Assembly: GCA_023389575.1 (NCBI GenBank)
Contig: JAEWEG010000045.1
Location: 1 to 64,000 of the forward strand
From: Chloroflexota bacterium
GTDB taxonomy: Bacteria > Chloroflexota > Chloroflexia > Thermomicrobiales > UBA6265
Length of the DNA: 64,000 bases
Direction of reading: 5' to 3'
The position numbers were made by a program, and so were the translations under genes. The notes under the pieces were generated by a model. The model did not search any database. It was not told where the DNA came from and worked only from the letters and a program-made list of their open reading frames with translations. Shown in pieces: positions 43,366 to 52,236 of the stretch (position 1 is its first letter; every line of letters starts with the position of its first letter).

Positions 43366-43776
43366 TCATTCCGCCAATTCGAAGGTGATGTCCTGCGCGC
43401 CCTCCCACACGATGCGGCGCCCCGCCTCTCGAAGTTGCTCGTTGCCTTCAACGATCGTCAGGAAATGGTTTCCCGCGAGCTGGCCCATGGTGCTGGCGAA
43501 GCAGCTCCGGCCATAGGGAAAGAGGATTTCGGTTTCGCTGAACCCGCCTGGGTAGAACAGGATCTCGCCGGCGGCGGGATAGCTGGTCGCGTTCTCGAAA
43601 CCCACCCCGAGATCGAAATCCCCCAACGGAATCCAGCCCGACTCGCCGCTCCATCGCGCCTGGATCAGCTTTTGCCGATACGGCAGCAGCTTCCTGAACG
43701 CCGCCACCGTCTCCGGCGCGGCGTCATCCTCGAATCTCGCGCGAAACACGAGGTCCCCAACCCGGATGATCACCAT
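43366..43776 (-). CDS. DUF3830 family protein (cyclophilin-like)
   Basis: A 136-residue protein of the DUF3830 family, which has a cyclophilin-like beta-barrel and no established activity; relatives lie near amidohydrolase and purine/pyrimidine-use genes. The N-terminus IIRVGDLVFRARFEDDAAPE and PETVAAFRKLLPYRQKLIQA match the family start, followed by AAGEILFYPGGFSETEILF and SCFASTMGQLAGNHFLTI. The ATG at 43776 starts the conserved region; the longer frame to 43812 lacks similarity. It is on the same strand upstream of the BMP genes with 147 bp between, so it may belong to the same pathway. Confidence 0.72.
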   Translation of the reverse strand: MVIIRVGDLVFRARFEDDAAPETVAAFRKLLPYRQKLIQARWSGESGWIPLGDFDLGVGFENATSYPAAGEILFYPGGFSETEILFPYGRSCFASTMGQLAGNHFLTIVEGNEQLREAGRRIVWEGAQDITFELAE

Positions 43777-43849
43777 GACGATCGACAACTCCTGTCGCCA
43801 GCGGGTACCCACACCCGCCCTCGGACGCGCCCACCACGCGATTGCGTGG

Positions 43850-43855
43850 ATTGTA
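43850..43855 (-). promoter_or_regulatory. Putative -10 element (TACAAT) for the DUF3830 gene
   Basis: The minus strand reads ccgTACAATcca, about 75 bp before the ATG at 43776. It lies in the 313-bp divergent spacer 43777-44089, which also holds the operator-like palindrome for the P-type ATPase; nothing else recognisable is there. Confidence 0.35.
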
Positions 43856-44033
43856 CGGTCATTGTCTCACAGCGAGGACTCCGACGCCCCGCGCGCGATC
43901 GCGCCGGTTTTCGTCCTCCTTGGTCTTCCCGCACAACCCGACCCACGTCGCTTACTGCTCACGCCGGCAACACCCGAACCACCCCGCAGGGTATGGTCAA
44001 GTGGGCCCTCAACTGTTAGGATTCGGTTGCAGG

Positions 44034-44048
44034 TGAGAATAATTCTCA
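44034..44048 (+). promoter_or_regulatory. Fur-family-like operator (7-1-7 palindrome)
   Basis: TGAGAAT-A-ATTCTCA is a perfect 7-1-7 inverted repeat, close to the Fur/Zur/PerR box pattern TGANAATNATTNTCA. It lies 42 bp before the ATG of the P1B ATPase, where it could block RNA polymerase. The sequence, its symmetry and the metal-exporter context support control by a Fur-family repressor; which member is unknown. Confidence 0.65.
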
Positions 44049-44089
44049 TCTGAAATGAACTGACTACACGCCGAACCGAAGGGACCTCC

Positions 44090-46090
44090 ATGTCCATCGC
44101 CATGAACTCACCGGCGACTCCAACGGCCCAGCCAACGCCAGGGCCCGCTCACACGGCTCTCGCCTGGCTCATCCGCAACGGACTGCTCCTCGGCGCGGCC
44201 TGCGCCTGGCTCGCGCTCGCATCCGCGTTCGTCCTCGAACAATGGACCGATGCTCCCCGCGCGCTGGTCCTGGGCTTCTACATCGCCGCGTACATCGCCG
44301 GCGGCGCCATCGCCACGCGAGCCGCCGTCAGCGACCTCCTGTCCGGCATCGTCAACATCGACCTGCTCATGGTCCTTGCCGCCATCGGCGCGGCCATTCT
44401 CAACGCCTGGGCCGAAGGCGCCATGCTTCTCGCCCTCTTCTCCACGTCCAACGCGCTGGAACACTACGCGCTGGGTCGTACCCGGTCGGCGGTCCGCTCC
44501 CTGATGGACCTGCGCCCGGCGACGGCTCGGCGCCTGGTCGATGGCGCCGAGGAGGTGGTGGCCGTCGAGGTCCTGGAACCGGGCGACCAGGTCGTCGTCC
44601 GGCCCGGCGAGAACATCCCGGCCGACGCGGTCATCGTCAGCGGCCAAACCGAGGTCAACCAGGCCGCCATCACGGGCGAATCCATGCCCGTCGCGCGCGC
44701 CGTCGAGGACCCGGTCTTCGCCGGCACCACGAACGGTTCCGGGGCGTTCACCGCCCGCGTCACCCATCCATCCTCGGAAACCACCATCGCCCGTATAGCC
44801 CACCTGGTCGAGGAAGCCCAGTCCCGCAAGAGTCGCGCCGAGCGATTCACCGATGCCTTCGAGGGCCCGTACGCCATCGGCGTGATCACCATCGCGGTGC
44901 TCGTCGGCGTCATCCCCATGCTGCTGGGAGCCGACCGTGGCGATGCCTTCTACCGGGCAATCACCCTGCTTGTGGTCGCCTCGCCCTGTGCCCTCGTCAT
45001 CTCCACGCCGGCCGCCACCCTCTCGGCCATCGCCCGCGCCGCTCGCGGGGGCGTCCTGGTCAAGGGTGGTTCGCATCTCGACGAACTGGGCGTCATCGAC
45101 ATCATCGCCTTCGACAAGACCGGCACCCTTACCTTAGGCAAACCCGCTGTCACCGATGTGGTTGTCTTCGGTTCGACGCCTGAAATCGACGCGCTTCGCC
45201 TCGTCGCCTCGGCCGAACATCTTTCGGAGCACCCCATCGCCCAGGCGATCATGCGGCACGCCTCCGACCAGGGCATTACCCTCGATGACCCAGTTGATTT
45301 CACCGCCGATCCCGGGCGCGGCGTCACCGCGTCCATCGAGGGCCGCCGGATCGCCGTTGGCAACGAAACCCTCTTCAATGAACTGGGTATCCGCCTGCCC
45401 CAGCACGTGGTCGATCGCGCCAACACCATCCGTACTCAGGGGCGCACCGCCATCATCGCGGGCGACGGTGGGGACCTCCTGGCGGTGATCGGCGTCGCCG
45501 ATCAGGTCCGCCCCGGCGCGGCCGAGGCGCTGGCCGAACTTCGGGACCAGGGCATCAAGCGCATCGTGATGCTCACCGGCGACAACGATCTTGTTGGCCA
45601 GGCCATCGGCCGCCAACTCGGGCTCGACGAGGTCTTCGCTGATCTCCAACCCGAGGAAAAGCTCGTCAAGATCGAGGAACTCCGGAAACAGGGCCGGGTC
45701 GCGATGGTCGGCGACGGCGTGAACGACGCTCCCGCGCTCGCCTCGGCCGACCTGGGCATCGCCATGGGCGCTGGCGGCACCGATGTCGCCCTTGAAACCG
45801 CCGACGTCGTCCTCATCACCGGCGATCTGCGGCGAATGCCATTCGCCATGGGTCTCAGCCGGCGGATGCGGCGCATCATCCGACTCTCCATCGGCTTCGC
45901 CCTGACGGTCATCGCCACTCTGGCGACACTCACGCTCACCACCGGTATCCCCCTGACGCTCGGCGTGATCGGCCACGAAGGCAGCACCGTCATCGTCGTC
46001 CTCGCCGGTCTCACCCTGCTCGCGTACGGCCAGGGCCGAGGTTCCAGGAAACCGAAGCCCGCGACGAGTCCCGCGCCATCGGGCGCTTAA
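44090..46090 (+). CDS. P1B-4-type heavy-metal-translocating ATPase
   Basis: A 666-residue P-type ATPase that exports transition metal ions across the membrane. It has no N-terminal HMA or His-rich metal domain. TM motif S298-P299-C300 (VASPCALVIST), the phosphorylation Asp D342 in DKTGTLT, the HP motif LSEHPIAQAI, the nucleotide-binding MVGDGVNDAPAL, and H629-E-G-S-T near the C-terminus (IGHEGST) place it in P1B-4 (CoaT/CtpD/PfeT; Co, Fe, Ni or Zn). GESMPVARA is the actuator motif region. The start is ATG 44090 with GAAGGGA. The Fur-like box just upstream fits a metal-responsive efflux gene, iron or zinc being most likely by inference. Confidence 0.9.
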   Translation: MSIAMNSPATPTAQPTPGPAHTALAWLIRNGLLLGAACAWLALASAFVLEQWTDAPRALVLGFYIAAYIAGGAIATRAAVSDLLSGIVNIDLLMVLAAIGAAILNAWAEGAMLLALFSTSNALEHYALGRTRSAVRSLMDLRPATARRLVDGAEEVVAVEVLEPGDQVVVRPGENIPADAVIVSGQTEVNQAAITGESMPVARAVEDPVFAGTTNGSGAFTARVTHPSSETTIARIAHLVEEAQSRKSRAERFTDAFEGPYAIGVITIAVLVGVIPMLLGADRGDAFYRAITLLVVASPCALVISTPAATLSAIARAARGGVLVKGGSHLDELGVIDIIAFDKTGTLTLGKPAVTDVVVFGSTPEIDALRLVASAEHLSEHPIAQAIMRHASDQGITLDDPVDFTADPGRGVTASIEGRRIAVGNETLFNELGIRLPQHVVDRANTIRTQGRTAIIAGDGGDLLAVIGVADQVRPGAAEALAELRDQGIKRIVMLTGDNDLVGQAIGRQLGLDEVFADLQPEEKLVKIEELRKQGRVAMVGDGVNDAPALASADLGIAMGAGGTDVALETADVVLITGDLRRMPFAMGLSRRMRRIIRLSIGFALTVIATLATLTLTTGIPLTLGVIGHEGSTVIVVLAGLTLLAYGQGRGSRKPKPATSPAPSGA

Positions 46091-46095
46091 CGCGG

Positions 46096-46129
46096 CGGAC
46101 CGGGATGGCGACGTCGCCATCCCGGTCCG
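46096..46129. terminator. Perfect 34-bp palindrome, bidirectional terminator
   Basis: The arms at 46096-46111 and 46114-46129 pair over 16 bp around a central CG. It begins 5 bp after the ATPase stop (46090) and 33 bp before the convergent MMPL stop (46162). It is the longest perfect stem in the window; a T-rich stretch (ttggttgattt) follows on the plus strand. Confidence 0.75.
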
Positions 46130-46161
46130 TTGGTTGATTTCGAACCTCGTCGTTCGAAAGG

Positions 46162-48468
46162 CTATTCTCCAGCCGCCGAGCCCTGCACCTGGGTGCCGCT
46201 CACCGGCGCCCACTGCTCCGGCTTCCGCTGGAGCTGGATCGGGGCCACGTTGCCCTCCACCTGCACCTTCGGCAGCCAGTTAAGTGCTCGTGGGAAGTAC
46301 CAGTTGGCCTTGCCGCAAAGCTTCAGCGTGGCGGGAACCAGGATTGTCCGGATCACCGTCGCGTCCAGCAGCACCGCGAACGCGAGGCCGAACCCCATCT
46401 GCTGCATTTCCACCAGCCGTCCGCCGGCGAATGACCCGAAGACCGCCACCATGATCAGCGCCGCGCCAGTGATCAGGCGACCGGTCTGCTGCAGGCCAAC
46501 CCGCACCGCCTCGTCGTTGTCGCCGGTGTGGTCGTAGTGCTCGCGCACCCGGCTCAGCAGGAAGACGTGGTAGTCCATGCTCAGGCCGAACAGGATGCAG
46601 AACAGCATCACCGGCAGCCAGTTGGTGATCGTGTCCACCTGGGTGAACCCGAACAGGTCGGCCATGAATCCGAACTGGAACACCGCCACCACCGCGCCGT
46701 AGGCCGCCGCGACCGAGAGCAGGTTCATCAGGATCGAGGTCAGCGGCACCAGAATCGAGCGGAAGGCGACCATCAGGAGCAGGAAGCTCAATCCGAGGAC
46801 GAATCCGAACACCACCGGCAGGTAATCGATCAGCGCGTTGTCGAAGTCGATCGTGTCGGCCGTATCGCCCGTCACGAAGACGCTTGCCGCCTGGTCGCCG
46901 AACGCCGCCGGCACCACCTCGGAGCGAAGGTCCTTCACCACATCCTCGGCCTCGTGGGAGTACGGGTCCGCCCGGGTGATCGCGTCGATCACCGTCAGCT
47001 GGCCGTCCTCGCTGACACGAGTGCCTACCGAACCGAAGTTTTCGTCCTGTTCCAGCGTCGCGACGAAGTTGGCGACGTTGGCCTGGGTCGTCGCGTCGTT
47101 CGCGTCCGCGTCGACCACGATCATGACCGGGGAATCAACACCCGCCGAGAAGTCCTCGGCCAGGATCTCGAACCCGCGTGTGAAGTCAGTATCCGGCAGC
47201 GAGCTGCTTTCCTGGGCGCCGATGTTGATCGCCACCACCGGGGCCGCGATCGCCAGCAGCAGGGCCAGCGAGCCGACCAGCCAGGCGACGGGACGTCGCA
47301 TCACCGCCGTCGCGAGGTGACCCCACAGGCCAGAACCAATCTTCGTCTCGAATTCCGCGTAGCCAGTCGTGTCCTGTCGCTTGAGCTTGCGCATCACACC
47401 GAACTGGGGAGCGTTCGCCCAGTCGCCGATCAGCCGAACCATCGCCGGCAGCAAGGTCATCGCCGCCGCGACCGCGACCACCACCACCAGCGCCGCCGAC
47501 AGACCCATTGCCTGGAAGAAGTTCACCGGCAGGAACAGCAGACCCAGCAGCGCCAGGATCACCGTCGCGCCTGAGAACATCACGGCCTTGCCGGCGCTTC
47601 CGCCCGAACGCTCGATCGCATCCATCTTGAGCGCGCCGTTGCGTCGCTCTTCACGGTAGCGGGCAAAGAAGAAGAGGGCGTAGTCGATACCGACCGCCAG
47701 GCCGATCATGCTCACCACGCTCATCGTGGTGCTGTCGAGCACCAGCACGTTGGCCAGCAGCAGCACGAACCCGGTCGTGATCGCGATCGACACCAGGCCA
47801 ATCGCCAGCGGCAGGATTGGGGCGATGAGGGCTCCGAACACGATCACCAGCACGATACCGGCGACCGGCAGGCCAATGCTGACTTCCTTGCTCAGATCCT
47901 CCTCGGCGATCGTGCCAAAGGTCGCGCTGCCGCTGATCGAGCCAACGCTGTACACCTGCACGTCATCGGTCGCGGCCGCCTGGTAGTCCTCCAGGTACTG
48001 TTCGCCACGATCGTCGTACGAGTCGCCCTCGTCATGGAAGCTGATGGGGATGATCAGCGAGTGCCGGTCGGCCGAAACGAGTTGTTCCGCTTCGGGCACG
48101 CCCGCCGCCTGCGCCTCGTAGTAGTTGGTCAGCGATGCGATGTCCGCTTCCCACTCCGAGAGCCCGGCGACGGTGTTCGACACCACGTCCTGGAACTCGG
48201 CGTCGTCAACGGTGTACCCCTCGGAGTGTACGACGATGGTTTCGGTGGCGCCGGAGTCGTCGGCGAAATGCTCGTCAATCAGTTCAGACCCGATCTGCGA
48301 ATCGGGGTTGTTGGTGTATCCGGCCCCTTCGCCGGACGTGGGGCCGCCAAACGCGCCAGATAGCAACGTGACGGCGACCAGCAGCAAGACCCAGGCACCG
48401 AGCGTTCGCCACGGATGCCGGGCACTGGCGCCGGCCAGTCGTTGGGGAGAAAGGGATAGACGCGACAC
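46162..48468 (-). CDS. MMPL-family (RND-like) transporter
   Basis: A 768-residue membrane protein of the MMPL/YdfJ type, with about 12 helices in two halves and two large extracytoplasmic domains. Typical segments are HPWRTLGAWVLLLVAVTLLS at the N-terminus, MIGLAVGIDYALFFFARYRE with the proton-relay region GIDY, and GLSMDYHVFLLSRVRE in the second half. Also seen are GFGLAFAVLLDATVIRTILV and the final PATLKLCGKANWYFPR. It exports lipids or hydrophobic compounds. The GTG at 48468 is chosen because AGGAGA lies 6 nt upstream; the frame above lacks similarity. It may be controlled by the two-component pair upstream. Confidence 0.9.
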   Translation of the reverse strand: MSRLSLSPQRLAGASARHPWRTLGAWVLLLVAVTLLSGAFGGPTSGEGAGYTNNPDSQIGSELIDEHFADDSGATETIVVHSEGYTVDDAEFQDVVSNTVAGLSEWEADIASLTNYYEAQAAGVPEAEQLVSADRHSLIIPISFHDEGDSYDDRGEQYLEDYQAAATDDVQVYSVGSISGSATFGTIAEEDLSKEVSIGLPVAGIVLVIVFGALIAPILPLAIGLVSIAITTGFVLLLANVLVLDSTTMSVVSMIGLAVGIDYALFFFARYREERRNGALKMDAIERSGGSAGKAVMFSGATVILALLGLLFLPVNFFQAMGLSAALVVVVAVAAAMTLLPAMVRLIGDWANAPQFGVMRKLKRQDTTGYAEFETKIGSGLWGHLATAVMRRPVAWLVGSLALLLAIAAPVVAINIGAQESSSLPDTDFTRGFEILAEDFSAGVDSPVMIVVDADANDATTQANVANFVATLEQDENFGSVGTRVSEDGQLTVIDAITRADPYSHEAEDVVKDLRSEVVPAAFGDQAASVFVTGDTADTIDFDNALIDYLPVVFGFVLGLSFLLLMVAFRSILVPLTSILMNLLSVAAAYGAVVAVFQFGFMADLFGFTQVDTITNWLPVMLFCILFGLSMDYHVFLLSRVREHYDHTGDNDEAVRVGLQQTGRLITGAALIMVAVFGSFAGGRLVEMQQMGFGLAFAVLLDATVIRTILVPATLKLCGKANWYFPRALNWLPKVQVEGNVAPIQLQRKPEQWAPVSGTQVQGSAAGE

Positions 48469-48703
48469 AGGATGTCTCCTTCGATCGGTACTTGGGATCA
48501 GGCAAATTCCGCCCGTCCACCACGACTTCGATTCTGGAGGAGACACGTCTCTATTCAGAGCAGGCGACCGGGAGAGTTGGGGGTCAGGATATCCCCCATC
48601 ACGGGGGAGGGATTTCCGAAACACTCCGGGGGCCACCCCACGTTGACTTCCCCACGCATGGAGCACGGCTGGCAGCGGACAAGCGCCAACGCCCAACGGA
48701 AGA

Positions 48704-48728
48704 GGGCGGCCGCGCATGCGTACCGCCC
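48704..48728 (-). terminator. Hairpin after the small membrane protein gene
   Basis: gggcgg (48704-48709) pairs with ccgccc (48723-48728) across a 13-nt loop, 37 bp downstream of the stop at 48765. A second stem tccccc/ggggga lies at 48592-48608, and a GAGACACGTCTC palindrome at 48540-48551 precedes the MMPL gene and may be an operator. Confidence 0.4.
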
Positions 48729-48764
48729 CCAAGTCCTTGGATTTCGATTCGACAGAGAAACTGA

Positions 48765-49217
48765 TTACACCGATCGTCGCTTCCACAGGAGGACGATGGC
48801 GGCGCCGCCAACCACGCTAGGCAGCATCTGCAGCCACGCGATCATGGGCGCCAGGCCCACGTCCCCCGAGGTGTCACGCACGGTCAGCCCCGTCAGGGCA
48901 TAGGCGATCGCCCCCAGGAGCAGTACGGGAGCAACCCAGCGAATCCAGTCCTTACCGGATCGCACGGCCCAGATCGTGGCCAGCCAGCTGACGATTCCAA
49001 CGGCCCCGGCGGAGGCCAGGATAATCAGGTAGAGGTTGACCGCGTGATTGATTTCGCCGTTGGTGTAGGAGGGATACCCCGACCGGATGTGGTCGGCCAT
49101 CACTCCCCGGTTCAGGAAGGGAAAGACAGTGGCGATGCCGGTCAGGATGAGACCGGACCACAACACAACGAGGGTCAATGGTGACGAGGTTCCCCGCCGG
49201 GAATCTGAAGCGAACAT
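48765..49217 (-). CDS. Hypothetical four-helix membrane protein
   Basis: A 150-residue membrane protein with four predicted helices (LTLVVLWSGLILTGIATVFP; VNLYLIILASAGAVGIVSWL; WVAPVLLLGAIAYALTGL; MLPSVVGGAAIVLLWKR) and a short basic tail. The loop HIRSGYPSYTNGEINHAVNL is polar. I do not recognise a named family; similar small proteins are seen beside MMPL genes in actinobacteria and Chloroflexota (inference). The start is ATG 49217; the SD is weak. It lies 297 bp upstream of the MMPL gene, same strand. Confidence 0.65.
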   Translation of the reverse strand: MFASDSRRGTSSPLTLVVLWSGLILTGIATVFPFLNRGVMADHIRSGYPSYTNGEINHAVNLYLIILASAGAVGIVSWLATIWAVRSGKDWIRWVAPVLLLGAIAYALTGLTVRDTSGDVGLAPMIAWLQMLPSVVGGAAIVLLWKRRSV

Positions 49218-49570
49218 GGGCAGGAAAGTCCTTTCACGTTTCAGCGGTCGCGGAACAACCGGCGCTCGCTCGGCGTCTCCCCGCGACGACAAGGGAGACA
49301 TTTTAACGAACGATTGCCGCATTTCAACCGCCCCTGGTCGGGGAGAGGTGGACGAGGGGCATGATGAGTCGCCGGACGAAGTCCTTCCGCCGTCAGGCGG
49401 TGTTCCTGTGGCGGAGGTGGCCATCTGGGGTGGAGAAGACCAGCGCGGCGACGCTTCCCCCGGCCCGTCCACGGTGAGGTGCGAGCGGAACAGAGACCTG
49501 ACGCCAAGAGCGGCCGGAGCACGTGCACCCGACCGCCCTCTTCACTTCAAGAATCAGAGCTTGTGAACAG
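49218..49570. other. Gene-free spacer with a dispersed repeat
   Basis: A 353-bp stretch between the response-regulator stop and the membrane-protein start. No frame in it looks coding. It contains the 28-bp repeat copy B (49373-49400) and several GC-rich inverted pairs. Confidence 0.4.
49373..49400 (+). repeat. 28-bp dispersed repeat, copy B
   Basis: 27 of 28 bases match 4531-4558, in the same orientation. Confidence 0.75.
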
Positions 49571-50230
49571 CTACCGCTCGTCCTCGCCCAGCCGGAGGAA
49601 GGTCAGCACGGCCAGCACCCGCCGGTGTACCGACTCCGCGTCCTCCAGGCCCAGCTTGGTAAAGATTCCCCGGATGTGCTTCTCCACGGTGCCCTCGCTC
49701 ACGAACAACGCGTCGGCGATGGCATTGTTCGTCCGGCCCTCGGCCATCAGGGCTAGCACCTCCTGCTCACGCTGCGTCAGCGAGGACAATCGCTCGTCGC
49801 GTCGCCGCCGGGTCACGAGTTGGGTGACCACTTCCGGGTCGAGCACGGTCCCGCCAGAAGCCACCCTCCGCACGGCCACCACGAACTCACGCACGTCGGC
49901 CACGCGGTCCTTCAGCAGGTAGCCAACGCCGGTTGTGCCGCCCTCCAGCAGTTCGGCGGCGTATCGCTCTTCCACATACTGGGAGAAGACCAGGATCGGC
50001 GTGTGCGGGACCTTGCGGCGCGCCTCGATCGCCGCGCGCAGGCCCTCGTCACGAAACGTCGGCGGCATCCGGATGTCCACGATCGACACGTCGGGCCGCT
50101 CGCGCGTCACCACCTCGACGAGATCGTCGCCGTTGTCGACGGCCGCTATCACCTCGAAGTCGTTCTCGGTCAGGAGCCGCACCAGCCCCTCCCGGAGCAA
50201 CACCGCGTCTTCCGCTATCGCAACCCGCAT
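49571..50230 (-). CDS. NarL/LuxR-family response regulator
   Basis: A 219-residue two-domain regulator. The receiver domain begins VAIAEDAVLLREGLV, with the acidic pocket at E7/D8 and the phosphoacceptor Asp in VSIVDIRMPP (about residue 51). The DNA-binding domain has the LuxR signature LTQREQEVLALMAEGRTNNA and SEGTVEKHIRGIFTKLGL. It is paired with the sensor kinase 183 bp upstream on the same strand. Probable targets are the downstream membrane protein and MMPL genes (inference). Confidence 0.93.
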   Translation of the reverse strand: MRVAIAEDAVLLREGLVRLLTENDFEVIAAVDNGDDLVEVVTRERPDVSIVDIRMPPTFRDEGLRAAIEARRKVPHTPILVFSQYVEERYAAELLEGGTTGVGYLLKDRVADVREFVVAVRRVASGGTVLDPEVVTQLVTRRRRDERLSSLTQREQEVLALMAEGRTNNAIADALFVSEGTVEKHIRGIFTKLGLEDAESVHRRVLAVLTFLRLGEDER

Positions 50231-50354
50231 CGCCTGCTCACCGCCTGGAAATGAGTATCCCTGTCAGGAAGCGATGTGCTCCCCCAGCCCAGAGCATACG
50301 GGAGTGGGTGCTCATTCACCAAGCGCGAGGGCTGACGGCTCGCCCCGAACGCGA

Positions 50355-50384
50355 ACACCCCGCGCCAGAAATAGCGCGGGGTGT
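50355..50384 (-). terminator. Hairpin between the kinase and regulator genes
   Basis: The arms at 50355-50365 and 50374-50384 pair over 11 bp (core caccccgcgc / gcgcggggtg) across an 8-nt loop. It lies 30 bp after the kinase stop. With no T-tract it may be a partial terminator, lowering or separating response-regulator expression from that of the kinase. Confidence 0.55.
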
Positions 50385-50413
50385 GGTCGGATTCTTCGGG
50401 TTATGGGCGCGGC

Positions 50414-51781
50414 TCAGCCGCAGGGAATCTCCACGTAAATCGTCGTACCCTTGCCCGGCGGGCTGGAGAGTGAGAACCGCCCATCCAGGGCCAGGATCCG
50501 GTCCTGCAGGCCTCGGAGCCCCGAGCCGTGGCCCAGATTGGCCCCGCCGCGGCCGTTGTCGGAAATCTCCAGGATCAGCCAGTTGCCCCTGCGGTGGATA
50601 TGCACCCTCGCGCGGCTCGCCTGGCTGTGCTTGGCGATATTCGTCAGCGACTCCACCACCACGAAGTAGGCCGTTCCCTCGACCTCTTCCGGCAGCCGGC
50701 TCTTGAGGTCAACATCGACTTCCACCGGCACCGGCGACCGCCCGGCGATCGCCGAGATCGCGGCGTCCAGCCCACGGTCGGTCAACACCGCCGGGTGAAT
50801 GCCTCGCACCAGGTCCCGCAGGTCGGCCAGGATCCGCTTCGACTCTTCATGCGAGCTATCGATCAGCAGCTTCGCCCCCTCGGGGTCCTTCTCCATCTTG
50901 TCCTGAAGCCGCCCCAGGTCCATCGCCAGGGCCACCAGTCGTTGCTGCGCACCATCGTGCAGGTCGCGCTCGATCCGCCGGCGCTCCAGGTGCATCGCTC
51001 GCATCACCGCCGAGCGAGCCTCGGTCAGTTCCTCCACCCGCTCGATGAGGACCTCTTCCTGCGAAGGCGCCAGGAATCGCAGTCCGACCTTGCCGTTCAC
51101 GATCGCCATCAGGTTGACCAGCACGCTGAACGGCACCACCAGGATCAGGCCGACCGCTCCAGCGACCACCGCCTCCGGGAATGACGAGATGTTCCATCCG
51201 TTGATGTTGTGGTGCCCGCCCAGGATGAAGATCAGCGGTGCGATGGCGTAGGAAACCGGCTGGAAGACGAACACCAGGCCCAAAATGCCCATTGGCAGCA
51301 GCAGGAGCAAATAGGCCAGGTCCCGCCAGAGTTGCGGATTCCGCAAAAGTCCCCAGGCCTTCTTCCAAGGCGCGCCGTCCTCCGGAAAGTACCGGTACGG
51401 GCTCGCGATCGAGACGCCCAGGAACACCCGGAGGCGGTCCCGTTCCATTTGCGCGGTCCAGATCGTGATCGCAACCAGCGCGGCCAGCAGCGGGACTCCA
51501 ACCCAGATGATGATCGTCGCCAGGCCAACCGCCGCGACCGTCACGAAGAACACCAGCCAGATAAGGCCGAGGATGAACGTCGTGATCAGGAACAGCGAAT
51601 CGCTGACGACCTTCCAGGAATTGACGATGGGCAGGCCATGCAGCGTGCGCCATATGGTCTCGGTGGAGAACCGGCGCGCGACCGGCGTCAACCGGTGGGA
51701 GACGGCATCCGACATGAACGGCACCGAGGTGAACTGGTCTATGCGTTGTTGACTTTCGTCGTTGTGGGTACTGAGCCTCAT
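50414..51781 (-). CDS. Sensor histidine kinase (HisKA_3, NarL-partner type)
   Basis: A 455-residue kinase. The N-terminal half holds four helices in two pairs (LFLITTFILGLIWLVFFVTV; LATIIIWVGVPLLAALVAI; LLLLPMGILGLVFVFQPVS; GAVGLILVVPFSVLVNLM), like the PF13796 membrane sensor domain. The HisKA_3 dimerisation helix carries the phosphoacceptor His in RRRIERDLHDGAQQRLVALA. The HATPase domain shows the N-box VVVESLTNIAKHSQASRA and G-box DNGRGGANLGHGSGLRGL. The signal is probably in the membrane or envelope. The ATG at 51781 follows AGGAAAACC. Confidence 0.92.
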   Translation of the reverse strand: MRLSTHNDESQQRIDQFTSVPFMSDAVSHRLTPVARRFSTETIWRTLHGLPIVNSWKVVSDSLFLITTFILGLIWLVFFVTVAAVGLATIIIWVGVPLLAALVAITIWTAQMERDRLRVFLGVSIASPYRYFPEDGAPWKKAWGLLRNPQLWRDLAYLLLLLPMGILGLVFVFQPVSYAIAPLIFILGGHHNINGWNISSFPEAVVAGAVGLILVVPFSVLVNLMAIVNGKVGLRFLAPSQEEVLIERVEELTEARSAVMRAMHLERRRIERDLHDGAQQRLVALAMDLGRLQDKMEKDPEGAKLLIDSSHEESKRILADLRDLVRGIHPAVLTDRGLDAAISAIAGRSPVPVEVDVDLKSRLPEEVEGTAYFVVVESLTNIAKHSQASRARVHIHRRGNWLILEISDNGRGGANLGHGSGLRGLQDRILALDGRFSLSSPPGKGTTIYVEIPCG

Positions 51782-51957
51782 GGCGGTTTTCCTGTGGTAC
51801 GAACGAGGAGGCTTGATTCACTATAGTTGGAGTATCGCGTTCGGGCATCCCGCCGTGCAGTGGGAAATCAGGTGATTGCCGGGTAAGGCTATCCCCCATA
51901 TCGCCCACCCCACGTATGATGCCGCGAAAGATTCGTTCTCAACTGGAGGCAATCAGG

Positions 51958-52227
51958 ATGGCCCGTTTCCTCGTCACGACCACGTTCGCCAGCGCCGAGA
52001 AGCGCATGGAGCACCGCGCCGAGCATCGCGTGTATCTCAACCAGCTCGTCTCCGAAGGTAAGCTGCTCATGGCCGGTCCCTACACCGACGAAACGGGCGG
52101 GGTCATCGTCTTCGAGGCGGTAGACCGGGCCGAGGTCGAATCCATGATGGCCAACGACCCGTTCACCACCAACGGCGTGTTCGCCACCACGGACATTCGG
52201 GAGTGGATACTCGTCGCGGGCAGTTGA
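51958..52227 (+). CDS. YciI-family protein
   Basis: An 89-residue YCII-related protein (PF03795) with a ferredoxin-like fold. The conserved His-Asp-type pair region lies in MEHRAEHRVYLNQLVSEGKL; LLMAGPYTDETGGVIVFEAV and VESMMANDPFTTNGVF complete the family core. The enzymatic role is unclear, perhaps a small dehydrochlorinase/lyase-like or binding function. The start is ATG 51958 with GGAGG at 51945-51949. It is convergent with the xanthine-dehydrogenase-like operon, 9 bp between stops. Confidence 0.88.
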   Translation: MARFLVTTTFASAEKRMEHRAEHRVYLNQLVSEGKLLMAGPYTDETGGVIVFEAVDRAEVESMMANDPFTTNGVFATTDIREWILVAGS

Positions 52228-52236
52228 CCCAGACGA

